This document shows, piece after piece, positions 20,079 to 28,018 of a stretch of 64,000 bases of DNA. A model generated the notes under the pieces. It had not been told where the DNA came from and did not search any database. It saw only the letters and a list, made by a program, of their open reading frames with translations. Source of the DNA: Bradyrhizobiaceae bacterium (lineage in GTDB: Bacteria; Pseudomonadota; Alphaproteobacteria; Rhizobiales; Xanthobacteraceae); assembly GCA_020544565.1 (NCBI GenBank), contig CP078014.1:2172016-2236015 (forward strand), given 5' to 3'. Within the stretch, counting starts at the first letter, position 1. Every line of letters starts with the position of its first letter. A program made the position numbers and the translations under genes.

Positions 20079-21818
20079 CTAATAGATTACCGGCTCCTTC
20101 ACCGGCGCGCCGAAATCGCTGCGCAGGAAATCGAAATCGCAGCCCTCATTGGCCTGCTGGATGTGCCGGGTGAACATCCAGCCGTAACCACGCCCGTAAT
20201 TCGGCTCCGGCGCTTGCCAGGCAGCGCGACGGCGCGCCATCTCCTCGTCTGAAATATCGAGATTGATGGTGCGCGCATCGACATCGAGACTGATCATGTC
20301 ACCGGTCTGCACCAGCGCCAGCGGACCGCCGATATAGGCTTCCGGCGCGATATGCAGGATGCACGCGCCGTAACTCGTGCCGCTCATGCGCGCATCGGAC
20401 AGGCGCACCATGTCGCGCACGCCCTGCTTCACGAGCTTCTTCGGAATCGGCAGCATGCCCCATTCCGGCATGCCCGGGCCGCCCTGCGGCCCCGCATTGC
20501 GCAGGATCAACACATGATCGGCGGTGACGTCGAGATCATCGTCGTCGATCGCCGCCTTCAGCGACGGATAGTCGTCGAACACCAGCGCCGGGCCGATGTG
20601 CTTGAGGAAGCGCGGCTCGCAGGCCGACGGCTTGATGACGCAGCCGTCCGGCGCAAGATTGCCCTTCAGCACCGCGAGCGCCCCTTCGGCATAGATCGGG
20701 TTTTGCACGGTACGGATGACATCGTCGTTGTAGACCTCGGCGGACGCGATGTTCTCGCCGAGCGTCTTTCCGGTCACGGTCATCGCGTCGAGATGCAGAT
20801 GCTCCCGGATGCGGCTCATCAGCGCCGGCAGGCCGCCGGCGTAGTAGAAATCCTCCATCAGATAGGTGTCGCCCGAGGGGCGGACATTGGCGATCACCGG
20901 CACCTTGCGGCTCATGCGCTCGAAATCGTCGAGACCGATGTCCTGCCCGGCGCGGCGCGCCTGCGCGATCAGGTGGATGATCGCATTGGTGGAGCAGCCC
21001 ATCGCCATCGCCACCGCGATGGCGTTCTCGAACGCCTTGCGCGTCTGGATCCGGGCCGGCGTGAGATCTTCCCACACCATGTCGACGATGCGGCGGCCGC
21101 ATTCGCTGGCCATGCGGATGTGGCCGGAATCCGCCGCCGGAATCGACGACGCACCCGGCAGCGACATGCCGATCGCCTCGGCGATGGCCGTCATGGTCGA
21201 GGCCGTGCCCATAGTCATGCAGGTGCCGTAGCTGCGGGCGATCCCGCCTTCGACCTCCACCCACTCCTTGTCGGAGATTTTTCCGGCGCGGCGCTCATCC
21301 CAGTATTTCCAGGCGTCGGAGCCCGAGCCCAGCGTCCTGCCCTTCCAGTTGCCGCGCAGCATCGGACCGGCGGGCAAATAGATCGCGGGATAGCCGGCAC
21401 TGGTGGCCCCAAGCAGAAGACCCGGCGTAGTCTTGTCGCAGCCGCCCATCAGCACCACGCCATCCACCGGATGGCCACGCAGCAGTTCCTCGGCATCCAT
21501 CGCCAGCATATTGCGATAGAGCATGGTGGTCGGCTTGAGGAAGGATTCCGACAGCGACAGCGCCGGCAGCTCCATCGGAAACCCGCCGGCCATCAGGATG
21601 CCGCGCTTGACGTCATCGACACGGCTCTTGAAGTGCATATGACACGGCTGGGCCTCCGACCACGTATTGAGGATGGCGATGACCGGACGGCCCTTCCACT
21701 CCACCGGCGCATAGCCCTGCTGCATCGCCCGGGAGCGATGGCCGAAGGCGCGCAGATCGTCCGGGGCGAACCAGCGGGCGCTGCGCAACTGGTCGGGGCT
21801 TTTCTTCCTGTCGGTCAT
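20079..21818 (-). CDS. IlvD/Edd-family sugar-acid dehydratase (L-arabinonate dehydratase-like)
   Basis: A 579-residue iron-sulfur dehydratase. Three cysteines placed as in [2Fe-2S] arabinonate/xylonate dehydratases are visible: C59 (AQPCHMH), C127 (MGGCDKTTPG) and C200 (YGTCMTMGTAST). K129 in the CDKT motif would be the carbamylated lysine binding Mg2+. The C-terminal SDARMSGTSYGACILHIAPEA loop is also typical. The family removes water from sugar acids or dihydroxyacids to give 2-keto products. Sequence style favours a sugar acid over branched-chain amino acid synthesis. I use ATG 21818, preceded by AGAGG; an upstream ATG at 21938 adds 40 atypical residues. No other sugar-acid genes adjoin it. 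Confidence 0.88.
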   Translation of the reverse strand: MTDRKKSPDQLRSARWFAPDDLRAFGHRSRAMQQGYAPVEWKGRPVIAILNTWSEAQPCHMHFKSRVDDVKRGILMAGGFPMELPALSLSESFLKPTTMLYRNMLAMDAEELLRGHPVDGVVLMGGCDKTTPGLLLGATSAGYPAIYLPAGPMLRGNWKGRTLGSGSDAWKYWDERRAGKISDKEWVEVEGGIARSYGTCMTMGTASTMTAIAEAIGMSLPGASSIPAADSGHIRMASECGRRIVDMVWEDLTPARIQTRKAFENAIAVAMAMGCSTNAIIHLIAQARRAGQDIGLDDFERMSRKVPVIANVRPSGDTYLMEDFYYAGGLPALMSRIREHLHLDAMTVTGKTLGENIASAEVYNDDVIRTVQNPIYAEGALAVLKGNLAPDGCVIKPSACEPRFLKHIGPALVFDDYPSLKAAIDDDDLDVTADHVLILRNAGPQGGPGMPEWGMLPIPKKLVKQGVRDMVRLSDARMSGTSYGACILHIAPEAYIGGPLALVQTGDMISLDVDARTINLDISDEEMARRRAAWQAPEPNYGRGYGWMFTRHIQQANEGCDFDFLRSDFGAPVKEPVIY

Positions 21819-21880
21819 GACGGCCTCTTGGCGATGCGCATGCTGATCTTCCCCTTCTTGCAGGATGTTGCGTCGGGCAT

Positions 21881-22702
21881 TCAAGGCATGGCCTGATCGG
21901 ACGATGCTTTCAGGCCGCGGCGAAGCAGCGAGGCCCACCCCTCCTCGGCGGTGTCCACGAATTCAAACAGATCGAGATCCTGCGGCGCAATCGCATGGTC
22001 CTCGACCAGCGCATCGAAATTGATGATCCGGCTCCAGTAGGATTTTCCGAACAGAACGATCGGCGCGGGCGGCGCTTTCCGGGTCTGCTGCAAGGTCAGC
22101 ATTTCGAACAATTCGTCGAGCGTGCCGAAGCCGCCGGGAAAAACGGCCAGCGCGGTCGCCCGCATGGCGAGGTGCATTTTACGCATTGCGAAATAATGGA
22201 AGCGAAAGGTGAGCTCCGGCGTGATGTAAGGATTGGGCCTTTGCTCATGCGGCAGGGAAATGTTGAATCCGATACTCGGCGCGTTGACATCGGCTGCGCC
22301 GCGATTGGCGGCTTCCATGATCCCGGGGCCGCCGCCAGTGGCGATCACATTGTCCCGCCAGCGATGCTTGGGCGAGAACGCGCCCCCGCGCTCGGACGCA
22401 ATTCGTCCGAATTCCCGCGCCATCTCATAATAGGCGGACTTGGATTTCAGTTGCTCCGCGAGTTGCTTTTCCTCCGGGCTCTGCGCCGCGGCAACGGCCG
22501 CCTCCGCCTGTTCCGGAGAGGGAATGCGGGCGCCGCCGAAAACAATGATGGTCGAGCGGATGCCCCAATCCCGCAGGGCCAGTTCGGCCTTCGAATATTC
22601 GAGCGCGAAGCGGATCGAGCGCATCTCGTCGCGCAGAAGGAAATCCGTATCCTCCACCGCGAGCAGGTAACTCTTGGGAACGGTCGTATTGTTCTGGTTC
22701 AT
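21881..22702 (-). CDS. LOG-family protein (Rossmann fold nucleotide hydrolase-like, TIGR00730 type)
   Basis: 273 residues, carrying the LOG signatures GGGPGIMEAANRGA (about 143-156) and FPGGFGTLDELFE (about 205-217). Small LOG proteins are phosphoribohydrolases that release free bases such as cytokinins from nucleotide monophosphates. The old annotation 'lysine decarboxylase' is wrong for this group. This one is longer than plant-type LOG (about 190-215 residues) because of an N-terminal 70-residue segment. Start ATG 22702 has GGAGAG upstream. It is transcribed toward the dehydratase 62 bases downstream. Activity is inferred from family. Confidence 0.85.
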   Translation of the reverse strand: MNQNNTTVPKSYLLAVEDTDFLLRDEMRSIRFALEYSKAELALRDWGIRSTIIVFGGARIPSPEQAEAAVAAAQSPEEKQLAEQLKSKSAYYEMAREFGRIASERGGAFSPKHRWRDNVIATGGGPGIMEAANRGAADVNAPSIGFNISLPHEQRPNPYITPELTFRFHYFAMRKMHLAMRATALAVFPGGFGTLDELFEMLTLQQTRKAPPAPIVLFGKSYWSRIINFDALVEDHAIAPQDLDLFEFVDTAEEGWASLLRRGLKASSDQAMP

Positions 22703-23222
22703 GATCTCTCCGGGGACGCCATCGACGGCACGCCTTATAACACATCGGCGCCGGGCCAACCGTCACACGCTGATCTCGCTGCCACGGACCGCCGCTTGTC
22801 GCCCGGCCTCGACCGTGACGTTTTCTGCCCCACCGCGGCCCGGACTCAAAGCCACGGTCAAATGCACGTTCCCCCACTGGAAGCAGAGGATACCTATTGC
22901 GGATTTTCTCTTGCCGTGCACTCGTATGCGCACGTGCTTTTTTTGGGATTCAGCTTTGGCGGGACGATTTTCAGGCGAAAGACCGACACCCGAACAGCAG
23001 GCCATGCGGGCGGCGCACATCACGGCAGGATGGCGGCGGCGGACTCCGCCGCCGGGAGGGATATTCATTCGAACCGGGGTCGGCCCGCGCGATTTGCCGG
23101 CCCGCAAAGCACATTAACGTCCGGGGACGACTGGCCTGGCCGGCAGCCGTTTGACGGCCGAAGCTCTCCGGCGCGGGACAACGAGCCTCATTCTTCAAGA
23201 AGGACAAACAGGAGGAAACGGA
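22703..23222. other. Non-coding gap between divergent LOG gene and importer operon
   Basis: 520 bases between divergent genes. Open frames exist on both strands but have arginine-rich, family-less translations without ribosome binding sites, so I call none of them. The end holds a strong ribosome binding site for the importer (AGGAGG at 23210-23215). Promoters for both directions are expected here; no convincing operator palindrome was seen. Confidence 0.5.
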
Positions 23223-24404
23223 ATGAAGAAGCTATTCGCAACCTGCTGTCTTGCGGCGAGCATGATGTCGTCGGCAGGTTGGGCCGATGATCTGAAGATC
23301 GCCCTCATTCACGGCAAGACGGGACCGCTGGAAGCCTATGCAAGGCAGACCGAGGCCGGCGTTCGACTGGGCCTCGAATATCTCACCAACAACACCATGA
23401 TGGTGGACGGCCGCAAGATCGTGCTGATCACCAAGGACGACCAGGGCAAGCCGGATCTTGCCAAAGCCGCCCTCGCGGAGGCTTATCAGGATGACAAGGT
23501 CGATTTCGCCATCGGCACCACGTCATCCGCCGCCGCGCTGGCGATGCTGCCCGTCGCGGAAGAAAACAAGAAAATCCTGATCGTCGAACCGGCGGTCGCG
23601 GATTCCATCACCGGCGAAAAGTGGAATCGCTACATCTTCCGTACCGGCCGCAACTCCTCCCAGGATGCCATCTCGAACGCGGTTGCGATCGGCAAGCCGG
23701 GCGTGACCGTAGCGACGCTGGCGCAGGACTACGCGTTCGGCAGGGACGGCGTCGCGGCCTTCAGGGAAGCGCTGTCGAAGACCGGCGCCACCCTCGCGGC
23801 AGAGGAATATGTGCCAGCGGCGACGACGGACTTCACCGCCGTCGGGCAGCGGCTGTTCGACGCGCTCAAAGACAAGCCCGGCCGCAAGATGATCTGGGTG
23901 ATCTGGGCCGGCGGCGGCGATCCGATCACCAAACTGCAGGACATGAATCCGGGGCGGTATAACATCGAGATCTCCACCGGCGGCGCCCCGCTGGCGGACC
24001 TCGTGGCCTTCAAACGGCTCCCCGGAATGGAGGGCGCCACCTACTATTATTACGGCATTCCCAAAAACCCGATCAACGACTGGCTGATCGCGGAGCACAC
24101 CAAGCGCTACAAGTCTCCGCCGGATTTCTTCACGCCCGGCGGCTTCGCGGCGGTGTCGGCGATCATCACCGCGGTCAAGGCCGCCAAATCGACCGACACG
24201 GAAAAGCTGATCGCCGCCATGGAGGGGATGGAATTCGACACGCCCAAGGGAAAGATGATTTTCCGCAAGGAAGATCACCAGGCGTTGCAGTCCATGTATC
24301 ACTTCCGGGTGAAGGTCGATCCCAACGTGCCCTGGGCCGTCAACGAACTGGTGCGCGAGTTGCAGATCAAGGACATGAACATCCCCATCCGCAACAAGCG
24401 ATAG
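23223..24404 (+). CDS. HAAT-family ABC importer, periplasmic substrate-binding protein (importer A)
   Basis: 393 residues with a signal peptide (MKKLFATCCLAASMMSSAGWA, cleavage near residue 22). A Leu/Ile/Val-binding-protein fold follows: KIALIHGKTGPLEAYARQTEAGVRLGLEYL, KDDQGKPDLAKAALAEAYQDDKVDFAIGTTSSA and GVTVATLAQDYAFGRDGVAAFREAL. Such proteins deliver amino acids, amides or aromatic acids to a LivHMGF membrane complex, which is encoded directly downstream. AGGAGG lies 7 bases before ATG 23223. The substrate is not predictable; no catabolic gene or regulator adjoins this operon. Confidence 0.9.
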   Translation: MKKLFATCCLAASMMSSAGWADDLKIALIHGKTGPLEAYARQTEAGVRLGLEYLTNNTMMVDGRKIVLITKDDQGKPDLAKAALAEAYQDDKVDFAIGTTSSAAALAMLPVAEENKKILIVEPAVADSITGEKWNRYIFRTGRNSSQDAISNAVAIGKPGVTVATLAQDYAFGRDGVAAFREALSKTGATLAAEEYVPAATTDFTAVGQRLFDALKDKPGRKMIWVIWAGGGDPITKLQDMNPGRYNIEISTGGAPLADLVAFKRLPGMEGATYYYYGIPKNPINDWLIAEHTKRYKSPPDFFTPGGFAAVSAIITAVKAAKSTDTEKLIAAMEGMEFDTPKGKMIFRKEDHQALQSMYHFRVKVDPNVPWAVNELVRELQIKDMNIPIRNKR

Positions 24405-24429
24405 ACAGCTCCATCGGTCGGCACCATCC

Positions 24430-25197
24430 ATGGCTGGGAAGCTGGAAACGCGTGATCTGAGCATTCGGTTCGGCGGCCATCTGGCCGTCGATTCCGTCAG
24501 TTGTACGTTCCGTCCGGGGGAGCTGACCGCCATCGTCGGCCCCAACGGCGCCGGAAAGACGACGTACTTCAATCTGATCTCCGGCCAGCTTCGTCCCACC
24601 CGGGGCGCGGTGCTGCTGGACGGGGCGGACATCACCCAGATGTCCGCGCCGATGCGCACGCGCGCGGGCATTGGCCGCGCGTTCCAACTCACCAATCTGT
24701 TTCCGAACCTGTCGGTCGCGGAAAATGTCAGGCTCGCGGTTCAGGCCGCGGCCGGCGTACGCTACGAGATGCGTCGTCCATGGACGGCGCGAAAAGACCT
24801 GATCGAGAAAGCCGACATCGTTCTGAAGAGCACATCGCTGCTGGGACGGCGCGAGGCGCTCGCCGCGTCCCTCTCCCACGGCGATCAGCGCAAGCTGGAA
24901 GTGGCGCTGATGATGTCGCTCGCGCCGGACGTTTTCATGTTCGACGAGCCGACCGCGGGCATGAGCGTGGACGAGGTGCCGGTGGTTCTAAACCTCATCG
25001 AGAAACTGAAGGGCGACCGCTCCAAGATCATTCTGCTGGTGGAGCACAAGATGGACGTGGTCCGCTCGCTGGCCGATCGCATCATCGTCCTGCACAATGG
25101 CCGCCTCGTCGCCGACGGCCCTCCGGCGGAGGTCATCGCCTCGCCGATCGTGCAGGAAGCCTATCTCGGCGTCGCGCCGGACCGAGGCGCGCCATGA
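24430..25197 (+). CDS. livG: HAAT-family ABC importer ATP-binding protein LivG type (importer A)
   Basis: 255 residues. Walker A is GPNGAGKTT (about 37-45), the LivG-type Q-loop region is IGRAFQLTNLFPNLSVAENV, and the signature is degenerate: ASLSHGDQRKLEVALMM replaces the usual LSYGxQR. Walker B is DVFMFDEPTAGMS and the switch histidine is in LLVEHKMDVV. It overlaps livF by ATGA. It forms the ATPase pair with the next gene to power import. A His in the LSHGD signature is common in LivG proteins, so it is probably functional. Confidence 0.9.
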   Translation: MAGKLETRDLSIRFGGHLAVDSVSCTFRPGELTAIVGPNGAGKTTYFNLISGQLRPTRGAVLLDGADITQMSAPMRTRAGIGRAFQLTNLFPNLSVAENVRLAVQAAAGVRYEMRRPWTARKDLIEKADIVLKSTSLLGRREALAASLSHGDQRKLEVALMMSLAPDVFMFDEPTAGMSVDEVPVVLNLIEKLKGDRSKIILLVEHKMDVVRSLADRIIVLHNGRLVADGPPAEVIASPIVQEAYLGVAPDRGAP

Positions 25198-25916
25198 CGA
25201 GCACGCTTCGGCTGGACAATGTCCACACCCACATCGGGCGCTATCACATCCTGCATGGCGTGGATCTTCACGTGCCGGCAGGCCAGATAACTATGCTGCT
25301 CGGACGCAACGGAGCCGGCAAAACGACGACGCTACGAACCGTGATGGGCCTTTGGCGCTGCGCCTCCGGCCAGATCACGCTGGATTCAAAGCGGATCGAC
25401 ACTCTGGCCACGCCCGCCATCGCCACGCTCGGCGTCGGCTACGTTCCGGAAAACATGGCCGTATTCTCCGATCTCACGATCAAGGAGAACCTCATTCTCG
25501 CCGCTCGTTCGGGACCGCTCGACGACGACAGGCTGCAATGGATCTTCGGCTTCTTCCCCGCGCTGCGGAAGTTCTGGCTGTCGCGCGCCGGCTCGCTGTC
25601 CGGCGGACAGAAGCAGATGCTGGCCATCGCGCGGGCCATCGTCGAGCCCCGCAAGCTGCTGCTGATCGACGAGCCGACCAAGGGGCTTGCCCCCGCCATC
25701 GTGCTCGCCCTGGTGGATTGCCTGCGCGAAATCAGGCGACAGGGCGTCACCACGCTGTTGGTCGAACAAAACGTCTTCGTGGCAAAGGAGATCGGCGAGG
25801 CCGTCGCCGTGATGGACAACGGGAAGATCGTCCATCATGGCCAGATGGCCGAACTCGTCAGCGACCGGCCACTGCAGGAACGCCTGCTGGGATTGAGCTT
25901 CGAGGTGCATACGTGA
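25194..25916 (+). CDS. livF: HAAT-family ABC importer ATP-binding protein LivF type (importer A)
   Basis: 240 residues. It has GRNGAGKTTTLRTVMGL as Walker A, LGVGYVPENMAVFSDLTIKENL with the LivF-type YVPE segment, LSGGQKQMLAIARAI as signature, KLLLIDEPTKGLAP as Walker B and LLVEQNVF at the switch (Gln where LivG has His, normal for LivF). Starts within the livG stop and ends in the GTG of livH. The E in 'VPENMAVFSD' replaces the more usual 'VPEGRRIFP', a minor divergence. Confidence 0.9.
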   Translation: MTSTLRLDNVHTHIGRYHILHGVDLHVPAGQITMLLGRNGAGKTTTLRTVMGLWRCASGQITLDSKRIDTLATPAIATLGVGYVPENMAVFSDLTIKENLILAARSGPLDDDRLQWIFGFFPALRKFWLSRAGSLSGGQKQMLAIARAIVEPRKLLLIDEPTKGLAPAIVLALVDCLREIRRQGVTTLLVEQNVFVAKEIGEAVAVMDNGKIVHHGQMAELVSDRPLQERLLGLSFEVHT

Positions 25917-26923
25917 CCGACATCGCTGAGAGCGAGCCGCTGCCCGGCCAGTCGCGCGACTATATTCCCGCGCTGTTGCCGGTGGCGCTCAGTCTTCTGA
26001 TGCTTCCTCTGGTCGGCTCGATGTCGTCGTGGGTCACGCTCACCGTGGCGAGCCTCGCCATGGGCATGATGATCTTCATGATGGCCTCTGGCCTCACCCT
26101 TGTCTTCGGCCTGATGGACGTTCTGAACTTCGGCCACGGCGCGTTCATCACCGCCGGCGCCTATATCGCCACGCTGGTGCTGATCCCGATGGCGGTGTGG
26201 CTGCAGGCGGATTCGTTCTGGCTCAATCTGGCCGCGCTGGCGCCGGCCGCGCTGCTGGCGATGGCCGCCGCCGCCCTGCTCGGCGCCGTGTTCGAGCGCG
26301 TCCTGATCCTGCCGGTCTATGGCAATCACCTGAAGCAGATCCTCATCACCACCGGCGGTCTCGTCGTGGTCGAGCAACTGCTGTTCGTGTTCTGGGGTCC
26401 CACGCAGATTCCGATCCCGCTGCCGACGGCGCTACGCGGCTCGTTTATCTTCGGGGACATCGCCATCGCGAAGTATCGTCTCTTCGCCATGGTCATCGGG
26501 CTTCTGATCTTTGTCGCCATCCTCACCGTTCTCAACCGCACCAAGATCGGCCTTCTGATCCGGGCCGGCGTCGAGAACCGGGAGATGGTCGAAGCACTGG
26601 GCTATGGCATCCGCCGCCTGTTTCTCGGCGTTTTCATGGTGGGCGCAGCGCTGGCCGGGCTTGGCGGCGTGATGTGGGCGCTGTATCGCGAGCAGATCTA
26701 TGGCGGCATGGGCGCCGACATGATGATCCTGATCTTCATCGTCATCATCATCGGCGGCCTGGGCTCGATCGGCGGCTGCTTCATCGGCTCCATCCTCGTC
26801 GCCATGGTGGCGAATTACGGTGGTTTTCTCGTTCCCAAGCTCGCGCTCATGTCCAACATCCTGTTGATGGTCGCCATCCTGATGTGGCGACCGCGCGGTT
26901 TGTTCACAGTGGTGAACCGATGA
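25913..26923 (+). CDS. livH: HAAT-family ABC importer permease LivH type (importer A)
   Basis: 336 residues with about eight membrane helices and a polar N-terminal start (TDIAESEPLPGQSRDYIP). The LivH signature LVFGLMDVLNFGHGAFITAGAYIA occurs at about 62-85, and the coupling-helix loop is NRTKIGLLIRAGVENREMVEALGYGIRRLF at about 205-235. GGLGSIGGCFIGSILVA follows near the end. Start is GTG 25913, overlapping livF. Pairs with LivM to form the transmembrane channel. Confidence 0.9.
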   Translation: MTDIAESEPLPGQSRDYIPALLPVALSLLMLPLVGSMSSWVTLTVASLAMGMMIFMMASGLTLVFGLMDVLNFGHGAFITAGAYIATLVLIPMAVWLQADSFWLNLAALAPAALLAMAAAALLGAVFERVLILPVYGNHLKQILITTGGLVVVEQLLFVFWGPTQIPIPLPTALRGSFIFGDIAIAKYRLFAMVIGLLIFVAILTVLNRTKIGLLIRAGVENREMVEALGYGIRRLFLGVFMVGAALAGLGGVMWALYREQIYGGMGADMMILIFIVIIIGGLGSIGGCFIGSILVAMVANYGGFLVPKLALMSNILLMVAILMWRPRGLFTVVNR

Positions 26924-28002
26924 AACTGCTTTCGGGCGATCCGCCGCGCAGCATAGCCCTGTCCGTCATCCTGATCGCGATCATTGCCGCGCTGCTGGTG
27001 ACGCCGATCCTGTTTCCGGGCGCCAAGCCCATCAATGTCGCGGCCAAGATCTGCATCTTCGCCGCGTTGGCCGCATCCTACGACCTGCTGCTCGGCTATA
27101 CCGGCTCGGTGTCGTTCGCCCATACGATGTTCTACGGCATCGGCAGCTACGCCATCGCCATCGCCCTCTATACCCTCGGTCCGACCTGGCCGGCGATGGC
27201 GGTCGGCATCCTCATCGGCCTGCCGGCTGCTGTGGCGCTGGCGCTGGCGATTGGGCTGTTCTCGATGCGCGTGCAGACCATCTTCTTCTCGATGATCACC
27301 CTCGCCGTCGCCTCGGCGTTTCTGGTCCTGGCGTCGCAGTTGTCGTGGCTGACCGGAGGCGAAGACGGCAGAACCTTCCAGCTTCCCGAACTTCTCCGCC
27401 CCGGAACGGTGTTCATCAAAGACGTCTTCGGGGTCGCGGTGAACGGACGGATTTTGTCCTATTATCTCATCTTCGCATGTTGCGCCCTGATGGTGCTGGC
27501 GCTGCTGCGGGTGGTCAATTCACCATTCGGCCGCGTGCTTCAGGCGATACGCGAAAACCGGTTCCGGGCCGAGGCGCTCGGCTATCGCACGGTGGTCCAC
27601 CTCAGCGTTGCAAACGTGGTGGCTGCACTGGTCGCCGCCGGCGCGGGCATGCTGAACGCCATCTGGCTGCGCTACGCCGGGCCGGACACGTCACTGTCGT
27701 TCGCGATCATGATCGACATTCTTCTGATCGTGGTCATCGGCGGGATGGGAACCATGTATGGCGCGATCATCGGCGCCGCGCTGCTGGTGATCGCCCAGAA
27801 TTATCTGCAGAAGCTGATGGGCGTCGCCTCCGAGGCCGCGACCGCCGCGGGCATTCCGCTGCTGCCAAGCATCCTTCATCCGGACCGCTGGCTGCTGTGG
27901 CTGGGCCTGCTGTTCATCGCCAGCGTCTACTTCTTCCCGCAAGGCGTGGTCGGCGAGTTGCGCGGAAAATCGAAACAGGCTGTCGACCCCACCGACGCGT
28001 AA
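26920..28002 (+). CDS. livM: HAAT-family ABC importer permease LivM type (importer A)
   Basis: 360 residues with about eight to nine helices. The LivM signature is LAASYDLLLGYTGSVSFAHTMFYGIGSYA (about 48-76); the coupling loop is NSPFGRVLQAIRENRFRAEALGYR (about 199-222); then VVIGGMGTMYGAIIGAALLV. The C-terminal tail (GKSKQAVDPTDA) is short. Last gene of the five-gene importer; it converges on the RND pump gene with only 16 bases between stops. Confidence 0.9.
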   Translation: MKLLSGDPPRSIALSVILIAIIAALLVTPILFPGAKPINVAAKICIFAALAASYDLLLGYTGSVSFAHTMFYGIGSYAIAIALYTLGPTWPAMAVGILIGLPAAVALALAIGLFSMRVQTIFFSMITLAVASAFLVLASQLSWLTGGEDGRTFQLPELLRPGTVFIKDVFGVAVNGRILSYYLIFACCALMVLALLRVVNSPFGRVLQAIRENRFRAEALGYRTVVHLSVANVVAALVAAGAGMLNAIWLRYAGPDTSLSFAIMIDILLIVVIGGMGTMYGAIIGAALLVIAQNYLQKLMGVASEAATAAGIPLLPSILHPDRWLLWLGLLFIASVYFFPQGVVGELRGKSKQAVDPTDA

Positions 28003-28018
28003 AAAAGGGAAACCGGCT

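Noticed and set aside
20079..21818. Branched-chain dihydroxyacid dehydratase IlvD
   Set aside because: Cysteine placement and length (579 residues) fit sugar-acid dehydratases better, and no ilv genes are nearby.
21881..22702. Lysine decarboxylase
   Set aside because: The PGGFGTLDE and GGGPGIMEAANRGA motifs are those of LOG nucleotide phosphoribohydrolases; the decarboxylase name is a known historic misannotation.
22763..23107. Possible small gene on the minus strand in the 520-base gap
   Set aside because: 114 codons, basic and family-less, without a ribosome binding site, in an intergenic region between divergent genes.
24430..28002. Assignment of importer A as a leucine transporter
   Set aside because: HAAT importers carry many kinds of substrates; neither regulator nor catabolic gene supports branched-chain amino acids.
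28003..28018. Intrinsic terminator between livM and the RND gene
   Set aside because: Only 16 bases separate the stops; the GTAAA/TTTAC pairing is too short to support a call.
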